Below, in pieces: positions 42,901 through 57,900 of a DNA stretch of 64,000 nt. The position numbers were made by a program, and so were the translations under genes. The number at the start of each line of letters is the position of its first letter. Within the stretch, counting starts at the first letter, position 1. Below the pieces are notes generated by a model. It was not told where the DNA came from, ran no database searches, and worked only from the letters and a program-made list of their open reading frames with translations. Source of the stretch: Hymenolepis diminuta (taxonomy: Eukaryota; Platyhelminthes; Cestoda; Cyclophyllidea; Hymenolepididae); assembly GCA_900708905.1 (NCBI GenBank), contig CAADRB010000025.1, positions 2,176,019 to 2,240,018 of the forward strand. The letters are read 5' to 3'.

Positions 42901-45900
42901 TGTAAATAAAAAAGTTCCAGTTCGATTTTTTTCTCTCTCTCCGCGTGTATGTATACGAGTATGAACTACACAATTAGTGTGTAATCTCACGTGTAGAGCC
43001 CTATTTTATGCTTTAAGTAAGTAGTAGCTGACGCACCAATGAACGAAAGATTTCTCTTTCACATAGAACTTTGTTTAGAACAATTTGTTGTAAGAAACCA
43101 ATGAGAGTGTGGCATAGTGCTGATTAACTCAAATACTAATACGAATGGAAACAAAGTAAAAGGTAAAACACATTCGATATTGGTTTAAAATAGGAAAATT
43201 TTCTGATTTGTTTGGAATGTTCTTTAACTCGGTAACTAAGGCAAACAGCAAAATTTCAAAATTTATACGCTAAAAATTGTAGGCAGATAAAGATCCTTTA
43301 ATTAAATTAGTCAATGGAATTTAGCGTACCAGCTTTAAATAAATTATTTCAATTGTTATCAGTTGTTTAAATTATTAAGAAAATATTAAATAAGCACAGT
43401 TGCGAAAAAAACATAAAGGAATTTTATTTGGGCAATAAAAATATAGGTATCATGAATTTCAACTTTAAGAAATAAATTATGTATATTTAGTAATAAAAAG
43501 GTGTAGAGTACAACTCAATAACAATAACTAATTATTAGCACTAATTTGCGGGATTACAAATGGGCAATAAAATGTTCGCGAAAACATATCATACACAAGG
43601 TACTAACACGGAATAATTTTCCGTTCGCCTAATTTGCCCAAATTTTTAACTCTTTTTCTAAAATATCATTTAATAATCAATATTTTCATTGCTAAACAAA
43701 ATCTTATTGATTTATTACTTACATGCGATCCAGCATTGTGAGAAGTTTCCACCATATTTTAATAAATATAATCCGTTTAAACAAAAGATGCCGAGTAAAT
43801 ATATATTTAAAATAATTTTCTATGCGGGAATTCCTGGCATATGACAGAAAGGGGATGAAAAGTGGATCAGAAGCAATGAGCTGGTGATCGCAATGATGAA
43901 AGACCCCACACCTGCCGGTCCACAGTGGACTTTCTACTGACTAACTAACTGCTGCAAAAGCAATATTAGTTGGAGCGTGCTGAAGTGTGTGCGTGCAATA
44001 ACATCACACCAGGGTTGGGGATGAGGGATGTTGGGAAGTGATGTGATTTCGCGCAATATTGTAGCGGCAGCAGCAGCAGCAACTGTTTACATTGCGACGA
44101 TGCATAACACGGACGCGATCGATGTGCTTGCACCGGAAAGGGGATGGGCCCTTTGGGGTGCGCACGCGCGACCCAGAGCGCGTGCGCACATTGGGCACGC
44201 GGAAAAAAGCGCCTGTCCCTACCCCTATTTGGCACTAGTGGCGGCAGTGGTGAATTGGAGATGTTAAGATCTAACTAAAATCGCCATCTTCCCACATGGT
44301 TTGAGGAGTAACTGAAGTGCTCCTGTGTGTAGGATGAGTCAGCTAAATGAAAACTGGAAATCCAGGGCTCTGCGGTTGTGTCATACGACAACCAGAAACG
44401 CAAGGCAATATGGCTACTTCGGCGCAAGACAGAAATGACTCATTGTGTTTTCAAGAATTATGATATGTCACTTCTGTGATAGGAAAGCGTTTCCAACTAC
44501 TCATCTTTTACTGAAAGTGACGTCTAGAGCTGCTCCGAAGGCAAATTCGCATTTTGCAAACCCTCTTTCAATCTATTTTTAATTGATCTTTTTGGTCATT
44601 TTGTTTACATCGGTGACTTGGTTGACGTGCATGTTGACCATTATGCCACTCACACATGATTGGACAGGTAATAACGCTTCCTCAAAGTAAGCCGGATGGA
44701 TAATTCATAATGAATCATGGCTCATCGTCTCAATCTTTTCTCTCCAGTCATTAACTTTTCATCAGCAAGCTCCCATTATAGCAGGGTGTCTTAAGATTCG
44801 CTCCTCGAACGTTATGCTTAAGTAAATGTTTAGTTTAAAATTATTAGATAGAAACCATGGATTCCGATTCTCTATCATCAAGTTACACTTAAATTAACGA
44901 CATAATGTCTAATGCAAATGCAGAAAATTTGTTTATTTTCAATGCTGACCTTAGTGGTCTAAAATTCATATCACGGAAATACAGCAAAAGAAGTAATCAA
45001 ATATCTAAAGTTGAGAATATTCTCATAGACTATTCAAGCGTGGGTACTGATAGATAATAAATTTAGGTAGAACCTGCACAAATTCATTGGTAAATGTGAT
45101 GGAATATCCAGATGTAATTCATCTGAAATGCATTCTTAAACGATATCTGCAAATGTATCCCGAACCACCTGGAGCACTTGAGTAACTTGGAAGTAGTTTC
45201 AAGCGCGGAAAATTTGGGGTAATTATGCAAATGACGAACTCCACACGAAATAATTTATGATATATTTCGAAAAGAACATTCTATTACTCTCATAGCACTC
45301 TAAAACAAGTTAAAACGAAAAAGTGCAAAGATGAGATACCTTATAAGATGGAAATATTATCAGTAAATTAGATTAAGGGTTACTTCTATATTATAAAATT
45401 AAATTAAGAAACTTTCTCGAATAAATTTTCGTGAGTTCTAACAAACAATTCATAGGCATAAGACGTACTTTGTGTCCTAACTCTAAGACAGGATACAAAA
45501 TTCTTATCAATTCAAGAGATCACAGCAAACATGAGGAGTGGCTTTTCACACCTTAAATAATACAAGGCATTATTTGCCGTATCATAAGATCAAAATCGTA
45601 ACACTCTCACTTTGAATAATAAATATAACAGGTGTGAAAGTCAATGGAGTTGCATTTAAACCGTTTGAATGGCAGTAAGAAGTGGCTGCCTGTGATGGAT
45701 CTAATCCTTAGATGAGTAAACATTCCATGCCCATATGATGAGGAATTAAGTAGGGAGGTGTTCTTGGCGCGCACTTTTAAGGGTGTGTCTGTGCTACAAC
45801 CATTGCGAAACATCAACACATATTACGTTATCCTCTGCAGAGGAAATTCGACTTCGAACTTAGTTAATTTGCCTTGAATTAACCAATGAAAGTGATATGG

Positions 45901-48900
45901 CCTGATGTGATATTCGTGACTTATTTATTGAAGAAATGTTGTATTGAAAGCATAAATCTAACCCTGTTTTAAACGGTGACCTACCACAGAAGAGGGAAAA
46001 TGAAATATTAGAAGAAATATCGGAATAAGAGGGAAAGATTGCGAGCATATAACAGATTTAAAATGCCTAAATGCATTTAGTAGATACGTCAGTTGTTTTA
46101 ATATTTCTCCACCACTAAAAATAATATTTTTGAAATAAAACCGCGAAAAACAACTGGCAAAACAATGTGTTAAAGATCAAAATGGATCGAAATAATAAAA
46201 CAGGTAAACTTATCTATTTCTTAATATCTGAAAATAAATTCTATTTATTTCAAATATATTTATTATATGTCAATTTCAGCTGCAGCTGCAACTATATAAT
46301 TATTTAATAATTTTAATTTTGAAAGTTGAATCTTTTACAGACTATTGTAAAATAGTACGAAAGGGTCTAATTTAGCAGAATTTATAAATGCACATTTGCA
46401 ACTTTGGCTTCTTTCTTCACAAGGACAGAGGAATGAAACGCATTGGCACGGATGTAATTAAATAATGACGATTTTAAATCATAATTTCCAAAAGGGTTAC
46501 TACATTTGTTCCCCTAATATTTTTCTCTGAGGCCGGAAAAATAAAATTCTATATTTGTCTCTAGTCGGATAGTTTGTTTTCTAACTGTCAAATGAGAAAA
46601 GTGGAGAAAGGAGGATGAATGGATTATTTCAGTAAGCTATTATTTAATCATTATATTGGAACTATGAAATTGTTCATAGAAAGATGATCAAAAAATAACC
46701 TGTGATAACCGGTGCAATTTTACTTTAATGAGAAAAATGTTGATACTGCGGTGCACCCTTCAAAACTGTGGTATTTTAAGTGTAGTTTTGTTTTATTACC
46801 GCATTGTTATAAATTTCTCAGCAGAATATCCAGCGTGGAGATATTATATGTAATTTGTTGATGAATAAATTTTGATGGGGAGTATCTTGGCTATTATTTG
46901 TGTTTGTTCGAAGAAACCCGTAGATCTGAAAATACACCTGTAAAATATTGAAAACAACCATGGAGACCCAAAAGGGGTGTGACTTAACTAGGTCATGATA
47001 ATAGGGGTAAACAAAAGGGATTCATTTGACAATAGGAGGTAACCGATCATAAATAAGTTTCTGCGTCTGGAATAGAGTTTATCATGTGGTCGGACTCTGG
47101 AGCTCAGATATAATTCCATTCACATTTATCTTAAATTAGGGTGAAAGAATTTAAGTCTCCCAATGGGGAACTTCAATGAAAGTAATTTTCTGTCCAATAC
47201 CAATGCTAGTAAACACTCTTCAAAATGTTCTTTGAAGTATGGTTTGAGCTGTCCAGAAGGAAAGCAAGTGAAGGATGAACCCTTCTCATCGGAATAAATT
47301 TCTATATTATCCCTATTCCTAAGCTAAACTATCTTCAACGATCGAAAAGGATTTCGCTTACTGAGCTTAGTTCAACTCGTCCTGCGGATTACTACTCGTC
47401 CTGCGGATTACTACTCGTCCTGCGGATTACTACTCGTCCTGCGGATAACTACGCATCCTGCTCTATATATATACGGTTTTGGCACGAGACACGGAGGGCG
47501 GCTCTCTCTCACGCTGCTCTCTCTCTTTCTCTATCTCTCCCGCTCTCTCTCGCTGTTACACATTGTTGTTTCCTCGAATACATCTTTGTTCTACCGACCC
47601 TGGTGTTCTGCTCTACAATCAGTGGTTAGCACTTAGCCGCCTCACAAGCATCTAAGTAGTACACTTAACTACAAGAATAATGTTGGTGGAAAAAGTATTT
47701 GATGATATGCATGCAACACCTGACCGGATGGGTGGATCTGTTGACTGTCCAAAACTTGTCAAACAGCGCAATAAAATTGTTGTTAGGTAAAACAATCTTC
47801 CAATAGAATGGAAATGTGCATTATATATTAAACCAGAATTGCATTAAGTGTACGTGAAACCTAATGAAGATTATTATTAACCATGCAAAACAAAAAGGGT
47901 TTTATGAGTTTCAACCATGAGATATCACCGGAAATGGCAAAGTATTCCAGAATGGAATGAAGGAAGGGAAGGAATAGGTCAAGTGGGAGTATATAACGTC
48001 AAGCGTCCTACTTTATTTAAATNNNNNNNNNNNNNNNNNNNNNNNNNNNNNNNNNNNNNNNNNNNNNNNNGGGGGAGTATATTTCACTTAGAGTAATATC
48101 CAAACAGCCCAATGCCCAAGTTTTATTATTCTTGATCTCCGGATCTTGAAGTATGCTAATATTCACAGTATTGGTTGCTGGTTGATTCAGTTGAATGCCC
48201 TGTCATACCATTGATTCGTTTGCATTTTCTTAGAGCCTTAATTAGGTAAATGGGATTAGTGGAGGCCTTTTAAACTCCGCAGAGCTCACAAGTAACAAAT
48301 TATAGATTGATTGGATGCCAAGTATGTGTACTCTCTATGAGAGAGTCAATAAATTTATCTACCCTCAGTGTGGCCCTATAAAATATTAACATGTGAAGAC
48401 CCAATGAGGTAATCAGCAGCAGATATCGATTAATGGGAGGATGTCAAATGGCGAGTACCTCAAATAGGGAGGCTTATTTCATACATAGATTTAATTCAAG
48501 GGAACTAAAATAGGAGAAGAGAGAAAATAATAACTTTATTTTAATTGCACAAAAGGTTTAAGCTCGCCTTCGAATCTGTAAGTAAATAATTACATGGAAG
48601 TATTTTTTATAATTAGCATAACAATCAATTGCTAATGGTGAGAATTAGTGGCAAATGTTTAACTAGCTTACTCAATATAAAAAAAACCAACGTGAAATAA
48701 ATTTTTTTGCCTACCGCAAAGAGAATATTCCAGCTAATGACAAAAACCTGTGACATTTTTCTCTGATCTTACTAACGTTGAAAAGTTTGATTTATTTTCT
48801 GTTTTCGATAATCACCTTACGCAATTCAAGCCAGTCTCTAAAATATGAAAGATTGTACTTCAGTTTCACTTAGTCAATGGAAATCAGCACATCACAAAAC

Positions 48901-51900
48901 TGAACTGCTATCACTTCATGGTATCTCCAAAGAGTGAATTCTTAGATAAATTACAAAATGTATTGCAAAAGTTGAAAGAAGGATAGAAAATATGGCGAAT
49001 TTTGAGTCAAGAAGAAGAAGGAGAAGAAGAATATTCTTTGAATTCTTTGACCTTGTGATAATGTTTTTTTTTGTTCACTATTCCTTTTTAGGTGTGCTGT
49101 TTTACTCTTGGTTAGCTTCTTTTCAATGATCAAAAATTTTATTGTTGGCCCAATATAAGTGGTGATATTAACTGCTTTATTATTTAAATAAATAAAAAAA
49201 TTAATTTCTAGTAATTGTTCCATCGAATTCTCACAGAGTCTCCTTATCTGACGTATTCTCGTATACCTAGATGTTTGCAGATTAGAATTAAGCATGGATT
49301 TGTATGCATCGAAAGATCTGGAAAGATCTGCACAGGTGAACTCCTAAAAATACAATATTTTCACTAAATACTCATAGGTTATTCATCCTTGACAACCCCA
49401 AGTAACACATCGTTTATGAAGTTAACGCATCAAGTAAGCCAATATTCACGACAGAAGTTAGGAAAACAAATAAAAAGATACTTAATCAGATGCCACTGTG
49501 CGACTATCAGATGAAATTTTCGATCATTAAGCTTCGGTACTATTACTGAAGTGGTAATAATTGTGCTAGCCTTAGAAGCTGAAAGCTTGGTTTACCTACC
49601 ACATGTGCAAAATCCATAAAGTTTTCAGAATGCTTTCGAAATGATGTAATAAAAATAAGATTTCGTTTCCAGATGCCCTAAATATGCAGAAACGACCTCG
49701 AAAATTTTTTGCTAAAATTAATCATTTTCGTGTGAAGGAAATAAATAATAGGTTTCCAACTTGCAATACGTAGTTTATGATTAGTAATATACTATCAGTT
49801 TTAAATAAATAAGAATCAATATTCTGTTTGTAAAAAAAAGTTTAAATATTTTTAGAATAAAATTTTATTCATATCACACCTCTCTTTGCACCATTTCAAA
49901 AAATATATTACTATATGAAAATTGAACTGTATTTTTACGTATTAACCAACTTATTTTTTAATGAAAAAGGATTTAAAAACTAATTTGTTGGGATTAAATT
50001 TCACCATTCATCTATTTATTATTCTGATGAGTCATGAGTAATTGAGAAATCTTCCGGAGAATTTGAGTTAATTTATTGGCCGAAACAAGAGTAGAATAAC
50101 CAATCACTTTTCTTTGTGGGTGTGGTTACTTAAAAATTTGAAAGTGGCTTACACCGATGACGTAATTTTCAGTAATGAAAAGTTAATGGCTTAGATTCTG
50201 TCATCCACCCGTCCACTGATAATTTGATACTAATCGGAGTCATTCATTCTAAAATAATAGCATCCGATTGTTCATTAAAAGATTTCTCATTTTTCTTAAA
50301 TAAATGTCTCCATTTTTCAACTTGTGCGACTAACCTGAAAAGGAGAAAGACTTAAGTTACCACTACATATTAATATTGCATATGAAAAGGACAATTTTAC
50401 CCAATTATGTAGACATTGAATTCAAAATTGTGTTCACTAGCGAAGATAGAACTGTTGTGGTAAAGAATGGAGACTTATCAAGCAAGTAGAAATTCAAAAG
50501 CGCATAAGACATTGCTTATTTGAATTAAAAAGTGGCAGTACTGACTTCTACTTGAATGCTGCTGAATTCTGATACAGCGAACGTTTAAAGAAGAAATTGA
50601 CCGTGCAATGTCTCTAATTAACTTATTTCAGATTTAAGGTTATTCAACGATAGGTGGAGAGAATATTTACATGAACATAACTTTAATAACAATTTCAAAG
50701 ATGAAAAAGAGCTCCAAAATGCGGAAAAAATAATTATAAGGTCTCTTAGATGACTGGAATTTGAAAGTTGTGTATTCTAGTGCTTAATACGTATTTTCTA
50801 TTATCATTACTATAGGGACAAAGCTAATGTTTCACATCCACTTTTACATTCTTTCTCAGTGGAAATCTACAGAAGTACTTCCACTTGTTAAAATATTGCA
50901 TTTTAAGTGGTATTTAGTAGTAGATTGGTGAATTCAGAAGCACAAAACTATGATTAATAATAGATACTTCATTACTTAAAAGAAATAAGTAGTATTTGTT
51001 CGGGCCTCTCCAACATTATTTCATTTCTTGCTTTCAGATTTATATTTTTGGTACGCCTTTATTGGAATGCAACACCTCATTTTAGCAAAATATATTTGGG
51101 CACATTTTTCGAACATTACCAGATTACATTCCAACATTTTTATTGTTTACATAAATATAAGGGGGAGAAGGATTTTCCCATATACTGATATGCAGAATTT
51201 CACTACCTGAAAAGATATAAACACATTGATTATTGCATCAGGAAAATGATAATTGAAATGCAACCGAAATGCTGAAAAAAATAACCTATCTTCCGAAAAG
51301 AATACTATAAAAACGTTGGTAGTGGTTATTTAATCTTTTGTATAAATCAAACTATTATTATTATGATAGCAAATTAGGCCAATTTACTGGGACTTTAAAA
51401 AGTGGATGCATAGTTTAAAGTTGATTATTGTAATTTATCACTTCTGTCTCAAAAGAAATGAAAAAAGAAAGATTGTTAATTAAGAATTGAGTAATAGACT
51501 ACTGATCTAGCATCTTTATTGGCATATGCTTTTGAATACTTATGATTTTGGTTGGATCAATCAAAGGATAGCCTGGTCGCTATGGTCCTCAAAAAGCCGA
51601 CTCATCGAAGTTGATGAGGACATTACAGGCGCAAACAGTGTTTAGGACATTGATTATCTTCGCCAACCGTTCATTTTTATTCATTTCCATTCCTAATATA
51701 TCGCTAGAACCATTGAACATCTGATTAGGGCCAACTGTCATAAGTGATATAAAAGGAATCATAAAAGGCAGTTTGATACCCAAAACTGCTGCAATTTAAA
51801 TAAAGATCAGCTCTGATATGTAAAGGTCAAGCAAGGTGTTGAAGATAATGTGAGATCATCCTACTTTTTAGCCTCTGGAGGAAGATACCTCGGAAAGAAT

Positions 51901-54900
51901 TTGCTCACACCTCTACGAGATGATTCTTGAAATTTAAATTTTGGAATGCGAACTACTCATCTAATAAATACTATTCAACCTGAACCCAAAAAATTGAATA
52001 AGATGCCTTGGATACTACGAATTCATTCTCAGCATCTTTTCTACCTCCTCTCCTTATCTCCTATTGGTCTTTACCGTTACTCTACGCGATGAAATAATGT
52101 AAAACCTTCTGTCCTTAACCCATACTTTGTAACATTTATTTCACAAACATTAATTTATTATTCATTTAATCGGTCTCAGTTCATTTAAGAAAATTTATAA
52201 TTAAAACTCTTTTTTGATTTCGCACACGATTTTCTCTCTAAGTAGACGTATATTTACTTTGAAAAAAGAAGACTAAAACGTAATAACTTTGGGAAAATAA
52301 AATCAATATCAGATACTGCCTATTACACCTATTACAATTCACATAAACATCTAATTTTAAAATTCCACCCTTTGCTGCTTGTCAGCTCTTGACAGATGTT
52401 TACCTTGTCAATGTATTTATATCTCAACAGTACCTTTAGGATCGAAATTTTGAAAAGAAAGGAAGCAGAAGTCACCAGATGGAGTTTGCATTTCGAACTA
52501 TGAATGAATGATCTATGACAGTGAAATAGAGGACAACCGAAAACCAACTCTTCATATAGACAGATGTTTGAATGTTCACCGAGTGCGAAACAGAAATGCA
52601 TCAATACAGAAATATGTGCTCAGATCGGTGATAGAAATGTCTTGCAAAAGTCAAGTCTTGAGTGGTTTAGGAAAAACAGGGGAATACTTGAGCACAAATT
52701 AGATTTCAAGCAAAATTCCAAGGTGCATGTGTTAAAATGTATGAATTATAGTAGACTTTTAGTATAAGTAAAAATTAAATTAATAGATTTTTAAAATAAG
52801 AAATTCTTTTTCAGCTATGCCTGCTTATTTATTTGAAGGCAGAAATTGGAAGTACTGGTACGGTTCGTGTGTTTGTATGTTTCCTGATGCTTCATGGTTT
52901 TGTTTTGCCGAACTAAGGTTTCTATGAAAATTATTTATGAAGCGATGTCTCTTGGGAAGGGAATTGTAAATATGTACTAAAAATTGCCTTCCTAAACTGA
53001 TACACTTCTTTGCGGAATCCCATAAAAAGTAAAATGAATAAAAGACAGTTTTATTGAAGAAAAACAACTCTATTTATGACTTTAAATTTAATTAAAGCTT
53101 TAATAAAAGGCTATTTGAGAAACTGAAGTCCACGAACTACCCTATCAGAAAAAGTAGGCTTTGAAAGAGGCCTGTATTCTTCCACTTTAAATGAGCAATA
53201 CAATCTTTTAGCAGTGTTTTAAATTTTAAAATAGGAGTTGAATTTTGGTGATAGTATTTCATCATAAACAAAGTGTAAACAAAATGAAAGTGTATCAGAC
53301 TCCAATCGGATTTTGTACAATTTTGGTCGGACTAGAATTAATGTTTGAGAGGCTAAATTTTAGTCAGAATGAGAGAGACAGACTGAACTTCATTTGGATC
53401 AAACGCATAATACATAAACTTTAAAATCAGAATTAGTGTAGTTGTGAGTTGAAATATCGACGTCTCATTGAGGATCTAATCTTCATGCAATCAACCCGTT
53501 AAATCAGACATATTTTGAAAATTTGGATGCAAACCTGCGGATGTGGTATTTTACGATCATGTAGCCGTTTTGCAATGATTCCTTCTTAATGGTGAGAGTG
53601 AATTTGACAATGCATTTTGATTAATTGACACACCAGCGCTGTTCAAAGTTCAGCGCACCGCATACCTTTTTTTAAACATCGGTCTCTATGACTACACCTT
53701 TTATCTATCTATCTATCTATCTATCTATCCATCTATTAAATATTTAAACATAAAATCCCTATCATTCTCTTCCAAACACGCAATGTTCTGAAGTTAAGGC
53801 GTTAAAAATTAATTATACTACTCTTATAAGATTGAGCATATATGATGGGTCGGAAGATGGGTGTGCGGATAACAATTTTTGCATTTCTTTGATTGGAGAG
53901 TACTTCAATTATGCTGCCCTTCAAATTTTCAGTGGGATTCGTGCAAGGAGTGCTAAACACAACGGAGAATGCAAAAATACGGAGAAAAACAAAGAAACAT
54001 GACGAAATTCAATCACCCAATGCATTTCATCCCTGGATGATTCAAACTAATTAATTCCGAGGTTTTCAAAGTTTAGAGGGGCTAATAATGCAAAAATGAA
54101 ATAAGGAAAAAAATAAGACTTGAGGGTAAACCTTCCAACTCTATGGATCATTTTTTCAACAAATTTAGGACATTGAATCAATACTATAGTAATTAGCATA
54201 ATATACATACCTTAACTGAAAAATTTTTACCTTTTCCGTTTCTGCTATGGTTGTATTGTAAACTAGTGAATATCATGTAAGATTATTTTGCTTTTTTTCA
54301 AACTTTGGAAGAAAACACATAAATAGAAGTGACAAAGCCAACCGTCTTGATTGAAAAACAATCACTGACCACTGGATATTGTAGACAATTCTTGTTGCAA
54401 TCTAGAAACGAATCAAGAAGTTTGAATTTTGGAACATGAATAACCCATTTAGTAAATATCGTACGATCCGAATTCGAAAACCAAATAAACAGTGTACCTT
54501 CACACCGTGACGTTGCTTTCTCATTGAAATTGTAAACTTTTTTCGTATAATTGTAAATAATTTTCGTATAAATGAAAATGTGAAGGACTGCCAGCATTCA
54601 GAAAAGGTGCGACTTTAAAACCGCCATTTAATCTGAAATAAAAGAACAGAATCATTGAACGTATCTTCTTTTTCTCTAAATTAGCCCTTCTTTATTCATG
54701 TCGTAGACAAATGTTTGCATCTTGTTGTAGCAGAAAGTCAGTTTATGAGTTCAAGTTTGGATAAGTTCGTTTTTTACCCTCTCGATTTAGTTAGGAACTT
54801 CCATTAGAGAGGAGACAAAAATCGCTAACTGTAAGTTGGTTTTAATTCATTTCTTACGGATGAATCTTCGACTGAGAAATATTAAAATTTTTATGAACAA

Positions 54901-57900
54901 GATTTGAGAAATAGCTCCCGAGCACTGACTGTATTTAAAAATTAAATATTAAAAATTGAGAAATTTTAATATACCTCACGTACTGATAGAACCTGACGGT
55001 TGGCATTATGAAAGATCCAATCACTAGCAAATGCGGAGTCCGCAAGCTATTGAAGAGTTAGTGTTTGTCATATTGTCGTAAAGCATAAGTAATTGGTCGG
55101 ATGATGGGTTTCTTAAAAGCATTTTTTACAACTGTAGTGTTTGATGCTGCTCCACTCGAGAGTGTGTAAATGTAAAGGGAAAGGAACACCTAGATATACC
55201 TATAATGAAGGTTATAGAAAGAAAATTTTGAGTGAGAATTTCAGAAAAAAATAGGTAAAGAATCCACTTGAATCCAAGTTTTTGAAACAAGGTCAAATTT
55301 CACTTAAGTGAACATTGTAGTCAATGCTGCATTCATTAACAAAATATTTCATTATATTTCTTGAGGAAGCTCTTAACAATAATCGAAGAGATTTGGAGGA
55401 ATCTTGTAACTTTCGCGACACGATTAGAATTTCTTACTAGAGAACTAATAAAAATGAGACCGGGTTTAATCTACACCCCACTCTTCTCGAAAGATTATTG
55501 AAAAACAGCGGTTATGAAGAAATTTAGTGTTAATTTTAAATGTTTTCATTTTTAAAATATAATTTAAGATATTATTATTTAAAAATATTTTAAAATAGAG
55601 TCTTTTTGGAATATAAAAGCTCTAACGTATGTCACTGATGAACTTTTCAGTTGAATTCCTCTTTCATGCCAAATTCAAAAGTCTTCATATCTTCAGATTA
55701 ATGGTGTAAAAAAATACGTTTTCACTTGTTTAAAAACAATTTTGAAAGTTTTATTTTTTTTAGGAGGTTAACAATTCACATGGAAACATCAACAATGTCT
55801 TCAGGTGAAAGTTTAACTAAATTTAAATGTCTTGGTTATAGTTAAATCAAGTGAATTTCGAAGTAAATAAAATTCTGCTCAAAGAATAGGAAGGAAAAAA
55901 CGATGCAGGAAATAGTTAAGTGTCATAGAAGCAATTGTGGATATTTATGGCACAGGAAATTTAGAAACACTTCAGCATCCATTCTGGAGAGTTGTGAGAA
56001 CGAGATTCGTTTTTGTGAGTTGTTAACGTATGCCGCAAAATTTATTATCATGCAAGTACGTAGTAACGAGGATTTATCACTCTGTTTAGAAAACGGCGTT
56101 ATTTTGGCAGCAACCCACGAAAGTAAAGTAAACATATATATTTAGAAATAATATGTGTTTTCTTGGGGTAAGAAATTTCAGTTATTTAGATAAGTCATTT
56201 TTATTTATAAAAATTTTGTTAACTGCTGGTTTTAAAATTAAAGTCACTGAAACAAAGGTTTTATCGCCCTTATTAAATTATTTATAACAATTTATTGGTA
56301 TATTACGTTGATAGCAAATAACGCAATTAACAGATGAATTCCTTTAAAATCTTTCCAACTCCATTTTAAATTGAAAAAGTTAAAGAACGTTATATGCCAT
56401 CATAAAGCGTCAAAAGGCTCCTTTTAGAGATTCACAGCACAGCTTCCCCAATCTCTGGGCTTGTGACGCCTTTCTACTTTGCGGATGACTTCGAGAAACT
56501 GAGGAATGTTTGGGTAATGGAGATTTTGTCCATTATCGCTAGAGAAATTTTAGAGCTAATAAAGTCTGGTTAAAATCTGGTTCTCCGTCATCATAAATAA
56601 TCAGATCTCGTCTAACTTCCATACACCTTTCATCATTATAGGTCGCCTAGAAGATGCCAATAATGATATAGTAAGCTGATCAAACTAAATCCCTTTCCAT
56701 CTGCACGAACTCAACTACCTCTGGACAGGTATGAGACAGTCAGCGACAGGGAGCTAGCGTCAAAAGGGAAGAACTCACAAGGCAGGAGCTAGATAGGGAG
56801 GAGAATATGAGTCATACGTACAACTATGCAAAAAATGCAATAAAGTTGAAAAAATCAATAAAATAATCACGATATTTGATAGCGCAGAGGAGAAATATAA
56901 TTATGACAAGGCATTGAAAAAGATGCCGGAAAAATTCAACTCAAATAAAATTAACTGAAAATTTTACCTTCTATTCACATAATCCTTGTAGCAGCCATTC
57001 ATTGGATAATAAATTTTACTGATTTGTGGAATACCTGCGTTCCGATGATACACACTTTGTTAGTCTCTTCTCATCTCACACGCGTTTACAGAGTCAATGA
57101 CACCGTCCATGCAGACTATTTTCCTTTTCTCACACTTTCTATTTCTGCTTAGTGTTTCATTAAGAGCAAGATTGGTTCCTCATTTATGAATCTACATTCA
57201 AATTGCACCCTCATTCTTACCGAACACCCGCTTCACATCTGCATTAGGCCGTTTAAGCCAGCTTTTTATTTGAAAAACTTCAGATTTTCCCACTTTTGAT
57301 AACTGGGAATTCAATGAACTCTTAGCGATTGTACCGCCCTTTTTGTACAGACTTGCCCAGAGATTAAGGATCCTGGCCAAGCCGATAGTTAAGATCCCCC
57401 ATAATGATGGTACTTCCACATATGCACATCATGCCTTTTAATATAGCACTCAATTGCCCATAAAAGGCTTCTCTCTCTGAAAATTTGGAGAGCAATCCAT
57501 TGGCGCATAATAACCAATAATACCCAGAAAGATATTGCCAACATTAATTATAACTGTAGACGGCTTCTTGGAAATACGTTTGACTTCTTAAACTTAAAGT
57601 CGGAATTCATTCATTGCCCTTTAGAATGTTAAGGTCGGAATATAAATCAACGAGCATCAATTCCTATCCAAAAGTTGCTAGTACTCAAAGTCATTCCAAG
57701 AGAACAATCCAGTTCAAAATAAACCATTTGAGAAATAATCAAAGCAATCTCCTAAACAAGCATTCAAAAGCCTAAAGTCAGAAAGCATGGATTCCATCAA
57801 AAATTGAGTGGATACCTCAAGACAGGGTAGTAGAGCGGAACTATAGAGGCTGGGGATCACCGAATTCTCGAAGTCCACCTCAGTGCAGCCGCTATACAAT

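Noticed and set aside
43966..44267. Open frames on both strands in the GC island
   Set aside because: Low stop-codon density follows from high GC; peptides are Arg/Pro/Cys-rich with no recognisable domain. Better explained as regulatory DNA.
50024..50050. CTGATGA followed by GAAA 14 bases later, considered as a hammerhead ribozyme core
   Set aside because: Stem II would have only three pairs and no convincing stems I and III could be drawn.
55903..56145. Open frames on both strands near 56 kb
   Set aside because: Neither translation resembles a known family; possibly part of an old repeat but not supportable.
56470..56580. [10 protein letters not shown] peptide on the plus strand, reminiscent of a reverse transcriptase catalytic motif
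   Set aside because: Surrounding residues do not continue a reverse transcriptase alignment and the frame ends soon; likely coincidence, although an old retroelement piece cannot be excluded.
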